From NCBI GenBank assembly GCA_046706185.1, contig JBJKPR010000036.1:1-64000 (forward strand): a stretch of DNA of 64,000 nt, given 5' to 3'. The stretch is from JAJZXY01 sp046706185 (GTDB lineage: Archaea > Thermoplasmatota > Thermoplasmata > Sysuiplasmatales > Sysuiplasmataceae). The position numbers and the translations under genes were made by a program. Below, one piece after another: positions 24,960 through 34,616 of this stretch (positions within the stretch are counted from its first letter, which is position 1; each line of letters opens with the position of its first letter). The notes under the pieces were generated by a model that did no database searches, was not told the DNA's origin, and worked only from the letters and a program-made list of their open reading frames with translations.

Positions 24960-25517
24960 ATGAAGCGCTACAAAGACAGGGGGCTCGTCATAAGGGAGTT
25001 GAGGTGGGGCGACTTCGAGCAGATGGCTGCCAATTACAGCAACTACTATGATGAACTCAGGGATAACCCACACTTCGGCCTAATACTGGACAGGGATAGA
25101 CCGTCAGCAAGCAGGCAGGTGGACTGGTTCGCAGCACTGTTCAAGGGGTTCATAGAGGGGAGGACCATTGCTGTGGTGGCTGAATTGGATGGGAAGGTTG
25201 TTGGTGACTGCGACATAAGGATAAGACCTGACCTGGAAGGATTGGCGCACCAGGGTTTTCTGGATATTGCTGTCACCGCCCCCCACAGAGGCATGGGAAT
25301 TGGCAGGGCACTGATGAATGCTGTGCTGTCGGAGGCGAAGGGGAAGATTGAGATCGTCTTTCTTGACGTACTTGCCGACAACGAAGCGGCGAAGATGCTC
25401 TATTCCAGCCTGGGCTTCATCCACTGCGCGACAATGCCAAAACTGCTGAAGCGTGGAAACATCTATCTTGACGTTGACAGAATGTACATGGAAACAGGTA
25501 GTTTCTCCGCCGGATAG
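24960..25517 (+). CDS. GNAT family N-acetyltransferase
   Basis: 185 aa from ATG 24960 (MKRYKDRGLVIREL), where family similarity begins; GTG 24885 would add 25 residues overlapping the divergent gene. GNAT motifs: VVAELDGKVVGDCDI (strand 4), DIAVTAPHRGMGIGRALM (motif A, Q/R-x-x-G-x-G acetyl-CoA loop) and VLADNEAAKMLYSSLGF (motif B). It transfers an acetyl group from acetyl-CoA to an amine; small-molecule and protein N-terminal substrates are both possible. PyrF follows after about 90 nt on the same strand. Confidence 0.85.
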   Translation: MKRYKDRGLVIRELRWGDFEQMAANYSNYYDELRDNPHFGLILDRDRPSASRQVDWFAALFKGFIEGRTIAVVAELDGKVVGDCDIRIRPDLEGLAHQGFLDIAVTAPHRGMGIGRALMNAVLSEAKGKIEIVFLDVLADNEAAKMLYSSLGFIHCATMPKLLKRGNIYLDVDRMYMETGSFSAG

Positions 25518-25610
25518 ACGGCAGCGGCCAACGGACTGGTGATGAAAAGTGTTTTATTGCCAGCGGCGCTATGTCTTTGGAACGGCGTTAGAACAAGGAG
25601 AGTGGCACCT

Positions 25611-26285
25611 TTGAAGAAAATCAGCTTTGAGCGCGGTCTGGTACTGGCGCTTGATGAAACAGATAAGCGGAAGTCTATGGATATAGTCAACTCTGTCGGG
25701 AAGTATGTCGACGCGATCAAGCTCAACTGGCCGATTATACTGGCTCAGGGACCCCAGGTAATCACCGAGATATCTAACCATTTCAGGGTGATATGCGACC
25801 TAAAGATATCTGATGTGCCGCATACCAACGCGATGATAACTTCGGCCGCGGTGAAGCTCGGAGCATCGGGGCTGATTGTCCACGGCTTCCCTGGCAGGGA
25901 CTCGGTTGAGGCATGCCTGAACAGCGCACGAGGAGCATCAGTGTACCTTGTGACAGAGATGTCCAACCCCGGTGCTTCCGAGATCAATGTCATGTTCGCG
26001 GATACGATTGCCGAGATGGCAGTAAGCCTCAAGGTCGACGGAATAGTGGCACCGGCAACCAGGCCTGAGAGGATCAAGCACCTAAGAAAGATCGTGGGGA
26101 AGATACCGATACTGACGCCAGGTGTCGGACCGCAGGGCGGGTCTGCAGCTGCCGCCATACAGAGCGGCTCCGACGCACTCATTGTCGGTAGGACCATCTA
26201 CGAGGCGAAAGACCCGCTTGAGGCTGTCAACAACCTGCTCTCGGAGATAGAATCCGGCAGGGCAAAGTCGCAGGCAACGAGCTGA
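25611..26285 (+). CDS. pyrF: Orotidine 5'-phosphate decarboxylase
   Basis: 224 aa from TTG 25611 (MKKISFERGLVLALDE), chosen because AAGGAG at 25595-25600 is 10 nt upstream and the length then matches archaeal PyrF. Starts further upstream (25539 or GTG 25602) fit worse. Catalytic motif DLKISDVPHT carries D63, K65 and D68. LALDETD binds the substrate near the N-terminus, and the phosphate loop is LTPGVGPQGG plus IVGRTIYEA. It converts OMP to UMP, the last step of de novo pyrimidine synthesis, in the cytoplasm. Confidence 0.93.
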   Translation: MKKISFERGLVLALDETDKRKSMDIVNSVGKYVDAIKLNWPIILAQGPQVITEISNHFRVICDLKISDVPHTNAMITSAAVKLGASGLIVHGFPGRDSVEACLNSARGASVYLVTEMSNPGASEINVMFADTIAEMAVSLKVDGIVAPATRPERIKHLRKIVGKIPILTPGVGPQGGSAAAAIQSGSDALIVGRTIYEAKDPLEAVNNLLSEIESGRAKSQATS

Positions 26286-26432
26286 GAGAAGGGAAGAAGT
26301 GCTCTTGAGTGCATCATCGCCTGCTGTGGACTGAAGGTCAGAGGCGGCTCAGGCTGCATACACGACCGAAAACCGCACTGTAGCAGCTGGTGCAAACAAC
26401 TCATTCTGGCGGAGGTCCGAAAGCATGCAACA

Positions 26433-26440
26433 CTTAAATA
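26433..26440 (+). promoter_or_regulatory. TATA-like box of the aglB operon
   Basis: CTTAAATA at 26433-26440 lies about 49 nt before ATG 26489 and predicts transcription starting near 26465. The gap 26286-26432 shows no other feature. Confidence 0.55.
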
Positions 26441-26488
26441 GCAATTGCACTTATTGCGCAAAAAAGCCTCTTGGTTGTGCATCTTTCC

Positions 26489-29400
26489 ATGGCATATGAT
26501 AGCAGACAGGAAGGCGCCGAAAAAACGGTCCGGCCTGCAGAAAAGAAGCATTCATATCTTCGCAACGGGCTCGCATCGTTAAAGCGTGCCGACTGGACCA
26601 CGTTCGGCGCACTTGCAATAATAGTCGTTCTGGGAGCATACCTGCGGTTCTACTTTGATTTTCTTCAGTCAGTAGCAGGAGGCTTTCCCGCCCTGAGCGG
26701 AGGTTCGGACGCTGATTTCTATTTCAATGTCATCACGTATGCGCTCGGTACAGGCCACCAGATGCTTTACGACCCTATGCTGAATTTCCCCATAGGATCG
26801 TTCAACCCGTTCCTTCCATTCTACGTATGGAGCACTGTGCTCCTTTCATGGCCGGTAGCATTCATACTCCATATACCGGTTACAGGTTCCATATTCTCCG
26901 GCCAGCTGACTGCCGGCGTTGTTGCCTACTCGGCCATGTCTGCTCTTTCCGGGGTTGTGGCAATCGTTGTAACATACTACCTCGGCAAGGAGCTGTTCTC
27001 AAAGGAAGCTGGAATAATCGCCGCCGCGCTCATGGCTTTCCTACCTTCGATAGTCAGCGAAAGCACTGCAGGTTTCGGTGTCCATGATCCGTTCGTGCTC
27101 ATGCTCACTGCAGTTGTCTTCTTCTTCCTGTTCAGGTCGCTCAACACAATAGTTGGAACAAGATGGGTCGAGAACTGGAACAGGAAGGGCAGCCATCTCC
27201 CCGATTTCGTGGCGATAACTGCAGGCGTGGTGAAGTACTACAAGGAGAACAAGACTTCACTCCTCTATGCAGCGCTCTCCGGCGTTGTTCTTGCAGGAAT
27301 AGCGAACGCATGGGAAGGATACTCCTACATTATTGTCGTAATTGCGCTCTTCTATCTTGTCCAGTCCTTCATATACAAGTTCAAGAACAGGGACACGCTT
27401 GCGCTGACTGCCATATTTGCAGTTGTAGGCTCGGCCGTTGTAATTCTCGCCGCACCGGTTTACTACAACAGCAATGCAATTTACCCGTGGTACTACGTTT
27501 CACTCGTTTTCTTCCTTGGAACCCTGATCATAGGGATATTATACACTGTCTTCAGGGATGTGCCCTGGCTGACACTTCTTTCCGGCCTTGCTGCCTCGAT
27601 ACTTGTCGTGGTAGGAGTTGTCGAACTGGTTGACCGGAACCTGCTGCACAGCATTATCCAGAGAATACTCACTGCACAGAGCTATTTCATCAAATCGGCT
27701 GTATACACCACCATCGCCGAGGCACAGACGCCCCCGTTCAGCCTTCTTGCTCTTTCACTGGGTGGCGCCGTATTCTTCGTTGCATTTGCTGAACTCGCGT
27801 ACATGCTTTACAGGTCACCGAAGGGGTTCAGCAACTCGAGGATGCTTCTGATAATCTGGTTCATCATATCTGCCTTCATGGCCGTCTCTACGGTCAGGTT
27901 CGTTCTCGATGCCACAACAACATTCGTGATATTTGCCGGCGAGGGCCTTTATGCCCTTATCAGATGGACCGATTTCAGCGAAATCAGGAAGGGATTCCAG
28001 ACATATGGGGTAAGCTGGTCAGGCGCGAGGAAAAGCATCAGCATAAAGCATGTGCTCGTCGTCCTGTTCATAGCGTTTGTAGTTGTCCTTCCCGTCGTCT
28101 GGACGGGGATAGATGCGGCCACGCCCTCCAATTCAAAGACATCTCTGAATTCGCAGGTTTACGACGTGCTCCCCTCGTTCCTTCGCCCCTCCGGCTACTC
28201 GCTGAACGCGACTTCCTCGCCTTACTACTTCGGCGCCTTCGGCTACAGTCTTGAAACACAGTCGACCTACTTCATTCCTGCATGGGCATACCTGAACAAC
28301 ATTACGGGTAATATCACACCGTACTCAGAAAGGCCAGGTTATCTAAGCTGGTGGGATTATGGCAGTGCAGCTATTACTTTTGCACAGGTTCCGACAGTCG
28401 CGGACGATTTCCAGCAGGGATATCAACTTGCTTCTGCATTCCTTTTCAGCCAGAACCAGACACAGGCAATATCGCTCCTTGTCTCGAGGGTCCTGGATGG
28501 AGCCTACGCAAAAAACCAAAACTCGCTTCCGCAGAACCTGACGGCGACCCTCGCATCGTTCGGGATTAACGCCTCCTACGTGCAGGCCGTGCTCCAGAAC
28601 CCTGGAAGCTACAAGAGCCTCGTGCTGGCAAATCCTGAAACGTACGGCCCCTTTGCATCTTCGGTCACTGACCAGAATGTGAAGTACGCAGTGCTGATGG
28701 TCACAATCTCAAAGATAGGGCTGAACAATGTCGTGAACCTTTACCAGAAGGTGTCACAACTCACACACGACTTCATCGGTTTCTTTTCGGTCGACGCAAG
28801 GCTATTCCCGTTCAGCGCAACAAACACCGGTGTTTTCTACGCCCCAGCGTTTCTGGGCGGAAGGCCAATAGCAGGTCCTGGCGTGTACAACATACCTTAC
28901 AACTATTACACGATCACAGCGACGACAAGCACTGGAATATCGTACCCGCTCCAGTCAATACCAACCGGCTCGCAGGTCACTGGCTACAACATCAACTATC
29001 AGCCAATGTTCTACAACATGACGCTTTATCGCTTCTTCATGGGCTATTCGGCCTACGATATAACAGGCAAGAACCTGAGCGGCCTTCCCGGTCTTTCAGG
29101 CAACTTCCTTTACAACAGCCAGCTTTCAAACATTGGACCACTGCCGGGCTGGATGGAATCCCACTTTGAGATGATATACAGGACAGCGTATTACAACCCC
29201 TATCCGTTGAAGTACGTGAAAGCACATCCGAACGACTGGAAGGCGATAAGCTTCGCTCAGGCCGTCAAGCTTGCAAATGCCGATCCGACATTTTCCAATT
29301 ATACTGTGGACCTCAGCCCCCAGAGCGATTTTGAGAACGGTATAGTGATGATGGAGTATTATCCCGGTGCGTATGTGAACGGCACAATACTGGCCAGCAA

Positions 29401-32400
29401 CGGCCAGCCTGCTCCGGGGGTAAGGGTGACAGTGCTTGACCAGTGGGGAATACCGCATGACGTGACATACACAAACGCCCAAGGGCAGTATTCCGCCATA
29501 GCACTCCAGGGCAACGACACAATAGTCTACAGCTCTGGCCAGCTCTCGACCCCTGTGCAGAACCTGACGCAGGTAGGCACGATACTGAAGGAGACGAGCA
29601 TTAATGTCTCCTATTCCCAGGCGATGAGGGTATCGACGATAAACACATCCTCCGGTCTGGCCATATACAACATAAACATGGGGGTCACAAGGCTGAGTCA
29701 GACCTCGGTGACGGGCCACATTTTCTTCACTGCACCCGGCAACACTACGTATACACCCGGAGTGACCCCTGTGCTCACAAATGTCGGGGTCGAACTTCTT
29801 AACACCACTTCTGGCCTGCACTACAGTACATATGCCCCCGATGGCGTGTACAATTTCGCGTCCGTTCTGCCTGGCACCTACAATGTATACATCAGGAGCG
29901 GCGGTGCAAGCTACCTTGCGAAGGCAAACCTTACTGTTGCCTACGGATTCACCACTCCCCAGGATCTCGCGATAACACCCTCGTACATAGTGGGTAGCGT
30001 TCTGAGACCTGACGGCGAGCCTGTTGGAGGGGCGGGAGTCAGCATACAGGGGCTTGAGAACAACTACACCTCCCTCGCGAAGTCAGCGCAGAACGGCTCC
30101 TACGAGTTCTCGACGCTGCTTCCAGGAAACTACACGGTCTATGTCTCATCCGGCGGCTACACCTCAGGCCACTACACCATACAGTCGGTAACGTTGAATT
30201 ACACGAAGACACACCCCGGGTTCAACCTGACTGCGCTGAGTGAAGTGACGCTGAGCGGATATGTGAGCATGGGGGGAAGCCCGGTGCCACATGACACACT
30301 CTATTTTTACAGCAAGATAGGAGGTGTTGCGCCATTCGCAGCCATGACGGATGCAAATGGCCGTTATTCGATTAGCATAGGTTCGGGCAAGTACACTGTG
30401 TACTCTGTCTACTACCTGGGCTCAACTCCATATGTCCTGCTTTCGAACGTCAGCCTTGCTGGCAGCCAGACCGCCAGTGCTGACTTCAGTCTCGGCCGGG
30501 CTTATGCGGTTACGGGAAGTGTCAGAAGCCCGTCGGGCACAATCGCGGCGAGCGCACATGTCACCATCCAGGCTGCAGGTGCCTCGCTGAACTTCACCTC
30601 GAATTCAAGCGGACGATTCTCAGCGCTCCTTCCGAGCGGCACGTACGGCATATGGGCCTTCGGGGGCGGAGGAGCGTACATAGGCGAGTTCAGTGTTTCG
30701 AGCGGTCCGGCATCCATCCAGATTTCGGAACTGAGCCCGGCGACATATACCGGTATTGTGAGGACAACGGTATCGGGCATTCAGCAGAACCTGACAGGAG
30801 CAGAGCTGAGCTTCAGCTACGGCGGCTTCACTTACCAGACAGTTACAAACCTGACAGGCTACTTCTCGATGATCCTGCCCGATTCCCTGACTGCGGATGT
30901 GCAGGTCTCATCCTTTGGCATGACAGGTATCAGCGAAACTTTCTCGTCCAAAACCACCGGCTTCAGGTACATAACGCTAGTACCGTCACAGGTGCTGTTC
31001 ACTGGCTCCATATCCAACGGAGTCAGCCTTCCCTCGGGTGCAGCCTTTGCACTGAAGGCACAGAACGGTACAATCGTGTCCGTTCCCATTGTTTCGGGTT
31101 CATACAGCCAGTCAATTGACCCTGGAATATACAGCATCTCAATCGCCAATTACAACGACAGCGCGATCGTGTACACACTTGCTGCTGGACAAGGGAGCCT
31201 GACTGTTCCAGTGGGGCACAATACAGTGTTCAACGCCACTGTCGTGCCCGAATACAACCTCACAGTCTACTTCTCATATCCAGCATCATCCGGCATATCC
31301 AACTCCACCGCCGTAACGAGGGTTGACATATTCGGCTCTCCATTGAGCCAGCCGCTCGTGCTGAACGATTTCAGGAATGGGGCGGGCACATACCTCCAGG
31401 CCGGCAATTACACCATATACGCCTACTCTGCAGTAAACAGCAGTTCGTTTTCATTCCTGAGCATTGTAGACCTGCAGTCCGCAATGACTTACAGCATGAG
31501 CCTCACTGCAGTCTACGACCTGAGCGGAACAGTGCTCTATGGAGCCAGGACGCTCGGATCGGCTACAGTCATCATCACCGGAACCAACGGTGCAAGCGTC
31601 CAGGCCGCCGTTCAGTCCAACGGCACCTTCGCAGTTTCACTTCCGCCCTCAAGCTACACTGTCAATGCGACTTATGTGTCCACTGCCAATGTCAGCGGCC
31701 AGACGATGTATGTCCTGTACTACGGAGAGACCGCTGTAAACCTTTCATCTTCGACAAACGTCAAGGTGCAGACAGGATATACTGACTACAACAGCTCCGT
31801 CAGCGGCACCGCTGCATGGTTCTACGGACTGCCTGTGCAGTCAAACATCAAATTCATTGCCGTCAGCCCAACTGCTGTGAGCACTCAGGTGGCAACGGCG
31901 GGTAACGGGAGCTATTCGCTGTCTCTCGCTCCAGGCAACTACACTGTTGAAACATACAGTTCCAGTCAGCAGGCATCAAACATAACTCTGATCAACATAG
32001 CTCCAGGAAGCAGCCTCGCGTTCAATCCGGTGCTCAACTTCGCCTACAATGTGACAGGAAGCACGACAGTCGCAGGAACACCCGTCCCCGCGACAATCAC
32101 ATTTGATGGCAGTTCAGGAAGATTTTCCATAAAGTCGGAGAGCAACGGTACCTATTCGCTGCTGCTGCCTGCCGGAAACTACAGTGTCACCGCCGGCTAC
32201 AACAATACGGTGGATGGCACAGACTACGTCTACACATACAATTCGACCGTTCAAGTCACATCCCCATCCAGCCTGCCCCTGCTCCTTGCGCTGCAGTCCA
32301 CATACTCTGTGACGGTCAAGGTAATCTCAACTGAACAAACACAGGGACCATCCGGTTTCACCCAGGTATCCCTGCTTGTCAACAACACAGGCGACGTCCC

Positions 32401-33133
32401 TGATGTCTTCTACATGAGTGTCGATACGGCCAACTGGTACGGCTCGTTCAAACCAACCTACGTCGTTCTGGGCACCGGCCGCAACTCGTCTGCGATAGTC
32501 AATGCAACGCTGTCATCATCCAACCCAGCGGGGGGGTACAACGACGTGTTCTTCAGTGCTACTTCACTATTCTCATCAGCCAACGCATCTGCTTCGACGT
32601 CGTTCAGTGTCCCTGAATCATATGGTTTTTCCACTGAATTTGTGTCATACGGCACAGAAAAGGTGGGTAGGACAATATCGTTCTCAGTGGTGGTTAACAA
32701 TACTGGCAACACAGTTTCAAACTTCGTGGCATCCGTGAGCAACTTGGCCGAGCTGAGGGCAGAGGGATGGTCCGGTGGAATATACACCACTGCAAACGGG
32801 CCGTTCTACAACAGCACCTACTTCTCTCTCAAGCCGCACCAGAACCAGACGCTGACTGTTTCTCTCACCGCAACTGGCCCCAACCCGACCTTGATGCTGC
32901 CGGTTGGAGTCAACATCACTCAGAAGGAGACGGGCTCATCGTATTCACTCAGCGTTCCAATCAGCCTGCCGGAGCCGGTTGTCACTCTCAACGGAATAAG
33001 CGTGACGGGACAGGGAGCCTCTGTGCTTCCGCCGCCAATCATTTCAACCAAGCGTGCAGTCGTGATATTCATACTCGGTGCACTTGTAGTTGCAAACGTC
33101 TACTTCGCAAAGAAGAGGAGGCTGATCAGGTGA
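26489..33133 (+). CDS. aglB: Oligosaccharyltransferase AglB/STT3 with giant extracellular repeat region
   Basis: About 2214 aa from ATG 26489 (MAYDSRQEGAEKT); TTG 26471 would add six residues. The STT3 core is N-terminal: GGSDADFYFN gives the first D-x-D, about 13 TM helices run to residue 530, and the catalytic WWDYG signature is at about 621-625 in YLSWWDYGSAA. It transfers lipid-linked glycan to Asn of secreted proteins. Archaeal AglB is usually about 700-1000 aa. Here residues about 960-1930 are carboxypeptidase-regulatory-like repeats (VNGTILASNGQPAPGVRVTV, VTGSVRSPSGTIAASAHVTI). Two NEW3/CARDB-like units (LLVNNTGDVPDVFYM, VVVNNTGNTVSNFVA), a TM anchor and FAKKRRLIR follow. No frame break is seen. 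Confidence 0.88.
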   Translation: MAYDSRQEGAEKTVRPAEKKHSYLRNGLASLKRADWTTFGALAIIVVLGAYLRFYFDFLQSVAGGFPALSGGSDADFYFNVITYALGTGHQMLYDPMLNFPIGSFNPFLPFYVWSTVLLSWPVAFILHIPVTGSIFSGQLTAGVVAYSAMSALSGVVAIVVTYYLGKELFSKEAGIIAAALMAFLPSIVSESTAGFGVHDPFVLMLTAVVFFFLFRSLNTIVGTRWVENWNRKGSHLPDFVAITAGVVKYYKENKTSLLYAALSGVVLAGIANAWEGYSYIIVVIALFYLVQSFIYKFKNRDTLALTAIFAVVGSAVVILAAPVYYNSNAIYPWYYVSLVFFLGTLIIGILYTVFRDVPWLTLLSGLAASILVVVGVVELVDRNLLHSIIQRILTAQSYFIKSAVYTTIAEAQTPPFSLLALSLGGAVFFVAFAELAYMLYRSPKGFSNSRMLLIIWFIISAFMAVSTVRFVLDATTTFVIFAGEGLYALIRWTDFSEIRKGFQTYGVSWSGARKSISIKHVLVVLFIAFVVVLPVVWTGIDAATPSNSKTSLNSQVYDVLPSFLRPSGYSLNATSSPYYFGAFGYSLETQSTYFIPAWAYLNNITGNITPYSERPGYLSWWDYGSAAITFAQVPTVADDFQQGYQLASAFLFSQNQTQAISLLVSRVLDGAYAKNQNSLPQNLTATLASFGINASYVQAVLQNPGSYKSLVLANPETYGPFASSVTDQNVKYAVLMVTISKIGLNNVVNLYQKVSQLTHDFIGFFSVDARLFPFSATNTGVFYAPAFLGGRPIAGPGVYNIPYNYYTITATTSTGISYPLQSIPTGSQVTGYNINYQPMFYNMTLYRFFMGYSAYDITGKNLSGLPGLSGNFLYNSQLSNIGPLPGWMESHFEMIYRTAYYNPYPLKYVKAHPNDWKAISFAQAVKLANADPTFSNYTVDLSPQSDFENGIVMMEYYPGAYVNGTILASNGQPAPGVRVTVLDQWGIPHDVTYTNAQGQYSAIALQGNDTIVYSSGQLSTPVQNLTQVGTILKETSINVSYSQAMRVSTINTSSGLAIYNINMGVTRLSQTSVTGHIFFTAPGNTTYTPGVTPVLTNVGVELLNTTSGLHYSTYAPDGVYNFASVLPGTYNVYIRSGGASYLAKANLTVAYGFTTPQDLAITPSYIVGSVLRPDGEPVGGAGVSIQGLENNYTSLAKSAQNGSYEFSTLLPGNYTVYVSSGGYTSGHYTIQSVTLNYTKTHPGFNLTALSEVTLSGYVSMGGSPVPHDTLYFYSKIGGVAPFAAMTDANGRYSISIGSGKYTVYSVYYLGSTPYVLLSNVSLAGSQTASADFSLGRAYAVTGSVRSPSGTIAASAHVTIQAAGASLNFTSNSSGRFSALLPSGTYGIWAFGGGGAYIGEFSVSSGPASIQISELSPATYTGIVRTTVSGIQQNLTGAELSFSYGGFTYQTVTNLTGYFSMILPDSLTADVQVSSFGMTGISETFSSKTTGFRYITLVPSQVLFTGSISNGVSLPSGAAFALKAQNGTIVSVPIVSGSYSQSIDPGIYSISIANYNDSAIVYTLAAGQGSLTVPVGHNTVFNATVVPEYNLTVYFSYPASSGISNSTAVTRVDIFGSPLSQPLVLNDFRNGAGTYLQAGNYTIYAYSAVNSSSFSFLSIVDLQSAMTYSMSLTAVYDLSGTVLYGARTLGSATVIITGTNGASVQAAVQSNGTFAVSLPPSSYTVNATYVSTANVSGQTMYVLYYGETAVNLSSSTNVKVQTGYTDYNSSVSGTAAWFYGLPVQSNIKFIAVSPTAVSTQVATAGNGSYSLSLAPGNYTVETYSSSQQASNITLINIAPGSSLAFNPVLNFAYNVTGSTTVAGTPVPATITFDGSSGRFSIKSESNGTYSLLLPAGNYSVTAGYNNTVDGTDYVYTYNSTVQVTSPSSLPLLLALQSTYSVTVKVISTEQTQGPSGFTQVSLLVNNTGDVPDVFYMSVDTANWYGSFKPTYVVLGTGRNSSAIVNATLSSSNPAGGYNDVFFSATSLFSSANASASTSFSVPESYGFSTEFVSYGTEKVGRTISFSVVVNNTGNTVSNFVASVSNLAELRAEGWSGGIYTTANGPFYNSTYFSLKPHQNQTLTVSLTATGPNPTLMLPVGVNITQKETGSSYSLSVPISLPEPVVTLNGISVTGQGASVLPPPIISTKRAVVIFILGALVVANVYFAKKRRLIR

Positions 33134-33918
33134 GGGGTGCAGTTGCACTTGTCCTGGCGGCTCTCTTCCTTCTTTCCCCCCTGATTGCGTCGACGCAGGC
33201 ATCCAATTCTGCACCGCAGTCAGCAGAGCAGAGCACGAGCGCTGCAGCTATATCGGCCACGTTCAGCGGATCCGTGCTCGTGGCAAACTCATCGACACAC
33301 ATGTACGTGCTCAATGTGTCAGGGGGGCCATCAAGTGCGGGCAACTACAGCTATAATGCTTTCCTGTCTGCCAGGAACATAACTGGTCTCTCCATAACAC
33401 CCACTTCAGGCACGAATGCAAGGGGCGTGTTCTACCTCAACCTGACCGCCGGGCCGGCCGCAGAGGTTGTCACTGTCACTTTCAACCTCACTGCAGGGTC
33501 AGGAAGCAGCCAGACTGTCGCCACCAGGCAGTTTCTGGTCACGGTTGTCAACCCCGTAGCCATAACAGTTCCTGTCACAAACCAGGGATCCTCTGGTGTG
33601 CAGAACGCGAATGTTTCCCTTTACATTGACAACAGGTACATACAGTCAAAGAACGTGTCGCTCAGCGCAGGTCAGAGCACTACGCTTACATTCGACTGGA
33701 TTGCATACAACTACCCTCCCGGCAACAACGTGGCAACTGTCAAGATAAGCTCCAACGGGCAGCTCTTCTTCTCCAACGGCGAGATACAGACAAGCTTCAC
33801 GATATACATACCCGGCGGTTCAGAGGCATCAATCGACAACTACCTGATAATAGGGTGTATCGTGGCCGCTGTTGTACTCTTCATGATATACTTCAGGAAA
33901 CCAAAGCCCCGCTTCTGA
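33130..33918 (+). CDS. Secreted CARDB-like membrane-anchored partner of AglB
   Basis: 262 aa from GTG 33130, whose GTGA overlaps the aglB stop, so the two are translationally coupled. Signal peptide VALVLAALFLLSPLIAS, then beta-sandwich domains with sequons. The second is CARDB-like (ITVPVTNQGSSGVQNANVSL, LSAGQSTTLTFDW). The C-terminal TM helix (DNYLIIGCIVAAVVLFMIYF) is followed by RKPKPRF. It resembles the NEW3/CARDB-like units near the C-terminus of AglB itself. A role as an accessory subunit or first substrate of the oligosaccharyltransferase is inferred from the coupling only. Confidence 0.72.
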   Translation: MRGAVALVLAALFLLSPLIASTQASNSAPQSAEQSTSAAAISATFSGSVLVANSSTHMYVLNVSGGPSSAGNYSYNAFLSARNITGLSITPTSGTNARGVFYLNLTAGPAAEVVTVTFNLTAGSGSSQTVATRQFLVTVVNPVAITVPVTNQGSSGVQNANVSLYIDNRYIQSKNVSLSAGQSTTLTFDWIAYNYPPGNNVATVKISSNGQLFFSNGEIQTSFTIYIPGGSEASIDNYLIIGCIVAAVVLFMIYFRKPKPRF

Positions 33919-33957
33919 CCGCCAAATTTGTTATAGCGCCGCCACCTTCCTGGTGGC

Positions 33958-34488
33958 ATGGCAACTGAGAGGAAGTTCGCTGGGTTTGGGAGCAAGGGCT
34001 CACCGCCGTTTCGAATGTCTGAAATACCCCCTGGCGGGTTCTGCATCTCATCGTTCATACTGCTGACGAACAGCGAGGGCAAGGTCCTGATGGGCAAACT
34101 CAACCCGGACTACGGGTGGGACCACATAGGTGCGCTCGACGAATGGAGGAAGCAGAGGCACAGCACCGGATGGATGCTTCCCTCCTGCCATCTCATTATG
34201 GGCGAATCGCCGCGGCAGGCTGCCGAAAGGATAGTTGAGGAGCAGCTTGGCCTCACGGGGAAGGACCTGAGCGGGCCGGAGGTCTATTCCGAAACATATA
34301 CCGCAGGACCTGAAAGGCAGGGAGAACACTGGGATCTTGAATTTGTGTTCAGAGGAAAACATGATGCCCAGGTGAGCCACCCAGCGTGGAAGGTCCTTGC
34401 TTATGTGGACCCTGATGCGCCCGAAGAGACTTTCACGAGGAACCATCAGGACATACTGAGAAGCTCAGGACTCAGGAAGCGACGTTGA
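33958..34488 (+). CDS. NUDIX-like hydrolase with degenerate Nudix box
   Basis: 176 aa. The fold is suggested by FILLTNSEGKVLMGKLN (strand) and by the segment MGESPRQAAERIVEEQLGL, which resembles the G-x5-E-x7-REUxEExGU box. In the core, R-I-V-E-E-Q-L-G-L replaces the first Glu with Ile and the second metal Glu with Gln. The EHWDLEFVFRG strand also fits. Canonical members hydrolyse nucleoside diphosphate-X compounds. The altered residues may mean weak or different activity. It is a single-gene unit between aglB and the molybdenum hydroxylase. Confidence 0.7.
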   Translation: MATERKFAGFGSKGSPPFRMSEIPPGGFCISSFILLTNSEGKVLMGKLNPDYGWDHIGALDEWRKQRHSTGWMLPSCHLIMGESPRQAAERIVEEQLGLTGKDLSGPEVYSETYTAGPERQGEHWDLEFVFRGKHDAQVSHPAWKVLAYVDPDAPEETFTRNHQDILRSSGLRKRR

Positions 34489-34616
34489 ACGCACGTTGGC
34501 ATGGAGGTGCGTGCATTCTATCGCAACCGAAAAGATGCAAATACCAAATTGCGTTTCCTGAATGCTCAGCAGGAGACATGTTGTTTCCCTAAACGGCAGA
34601 TGCAGGTGGTGTGACA

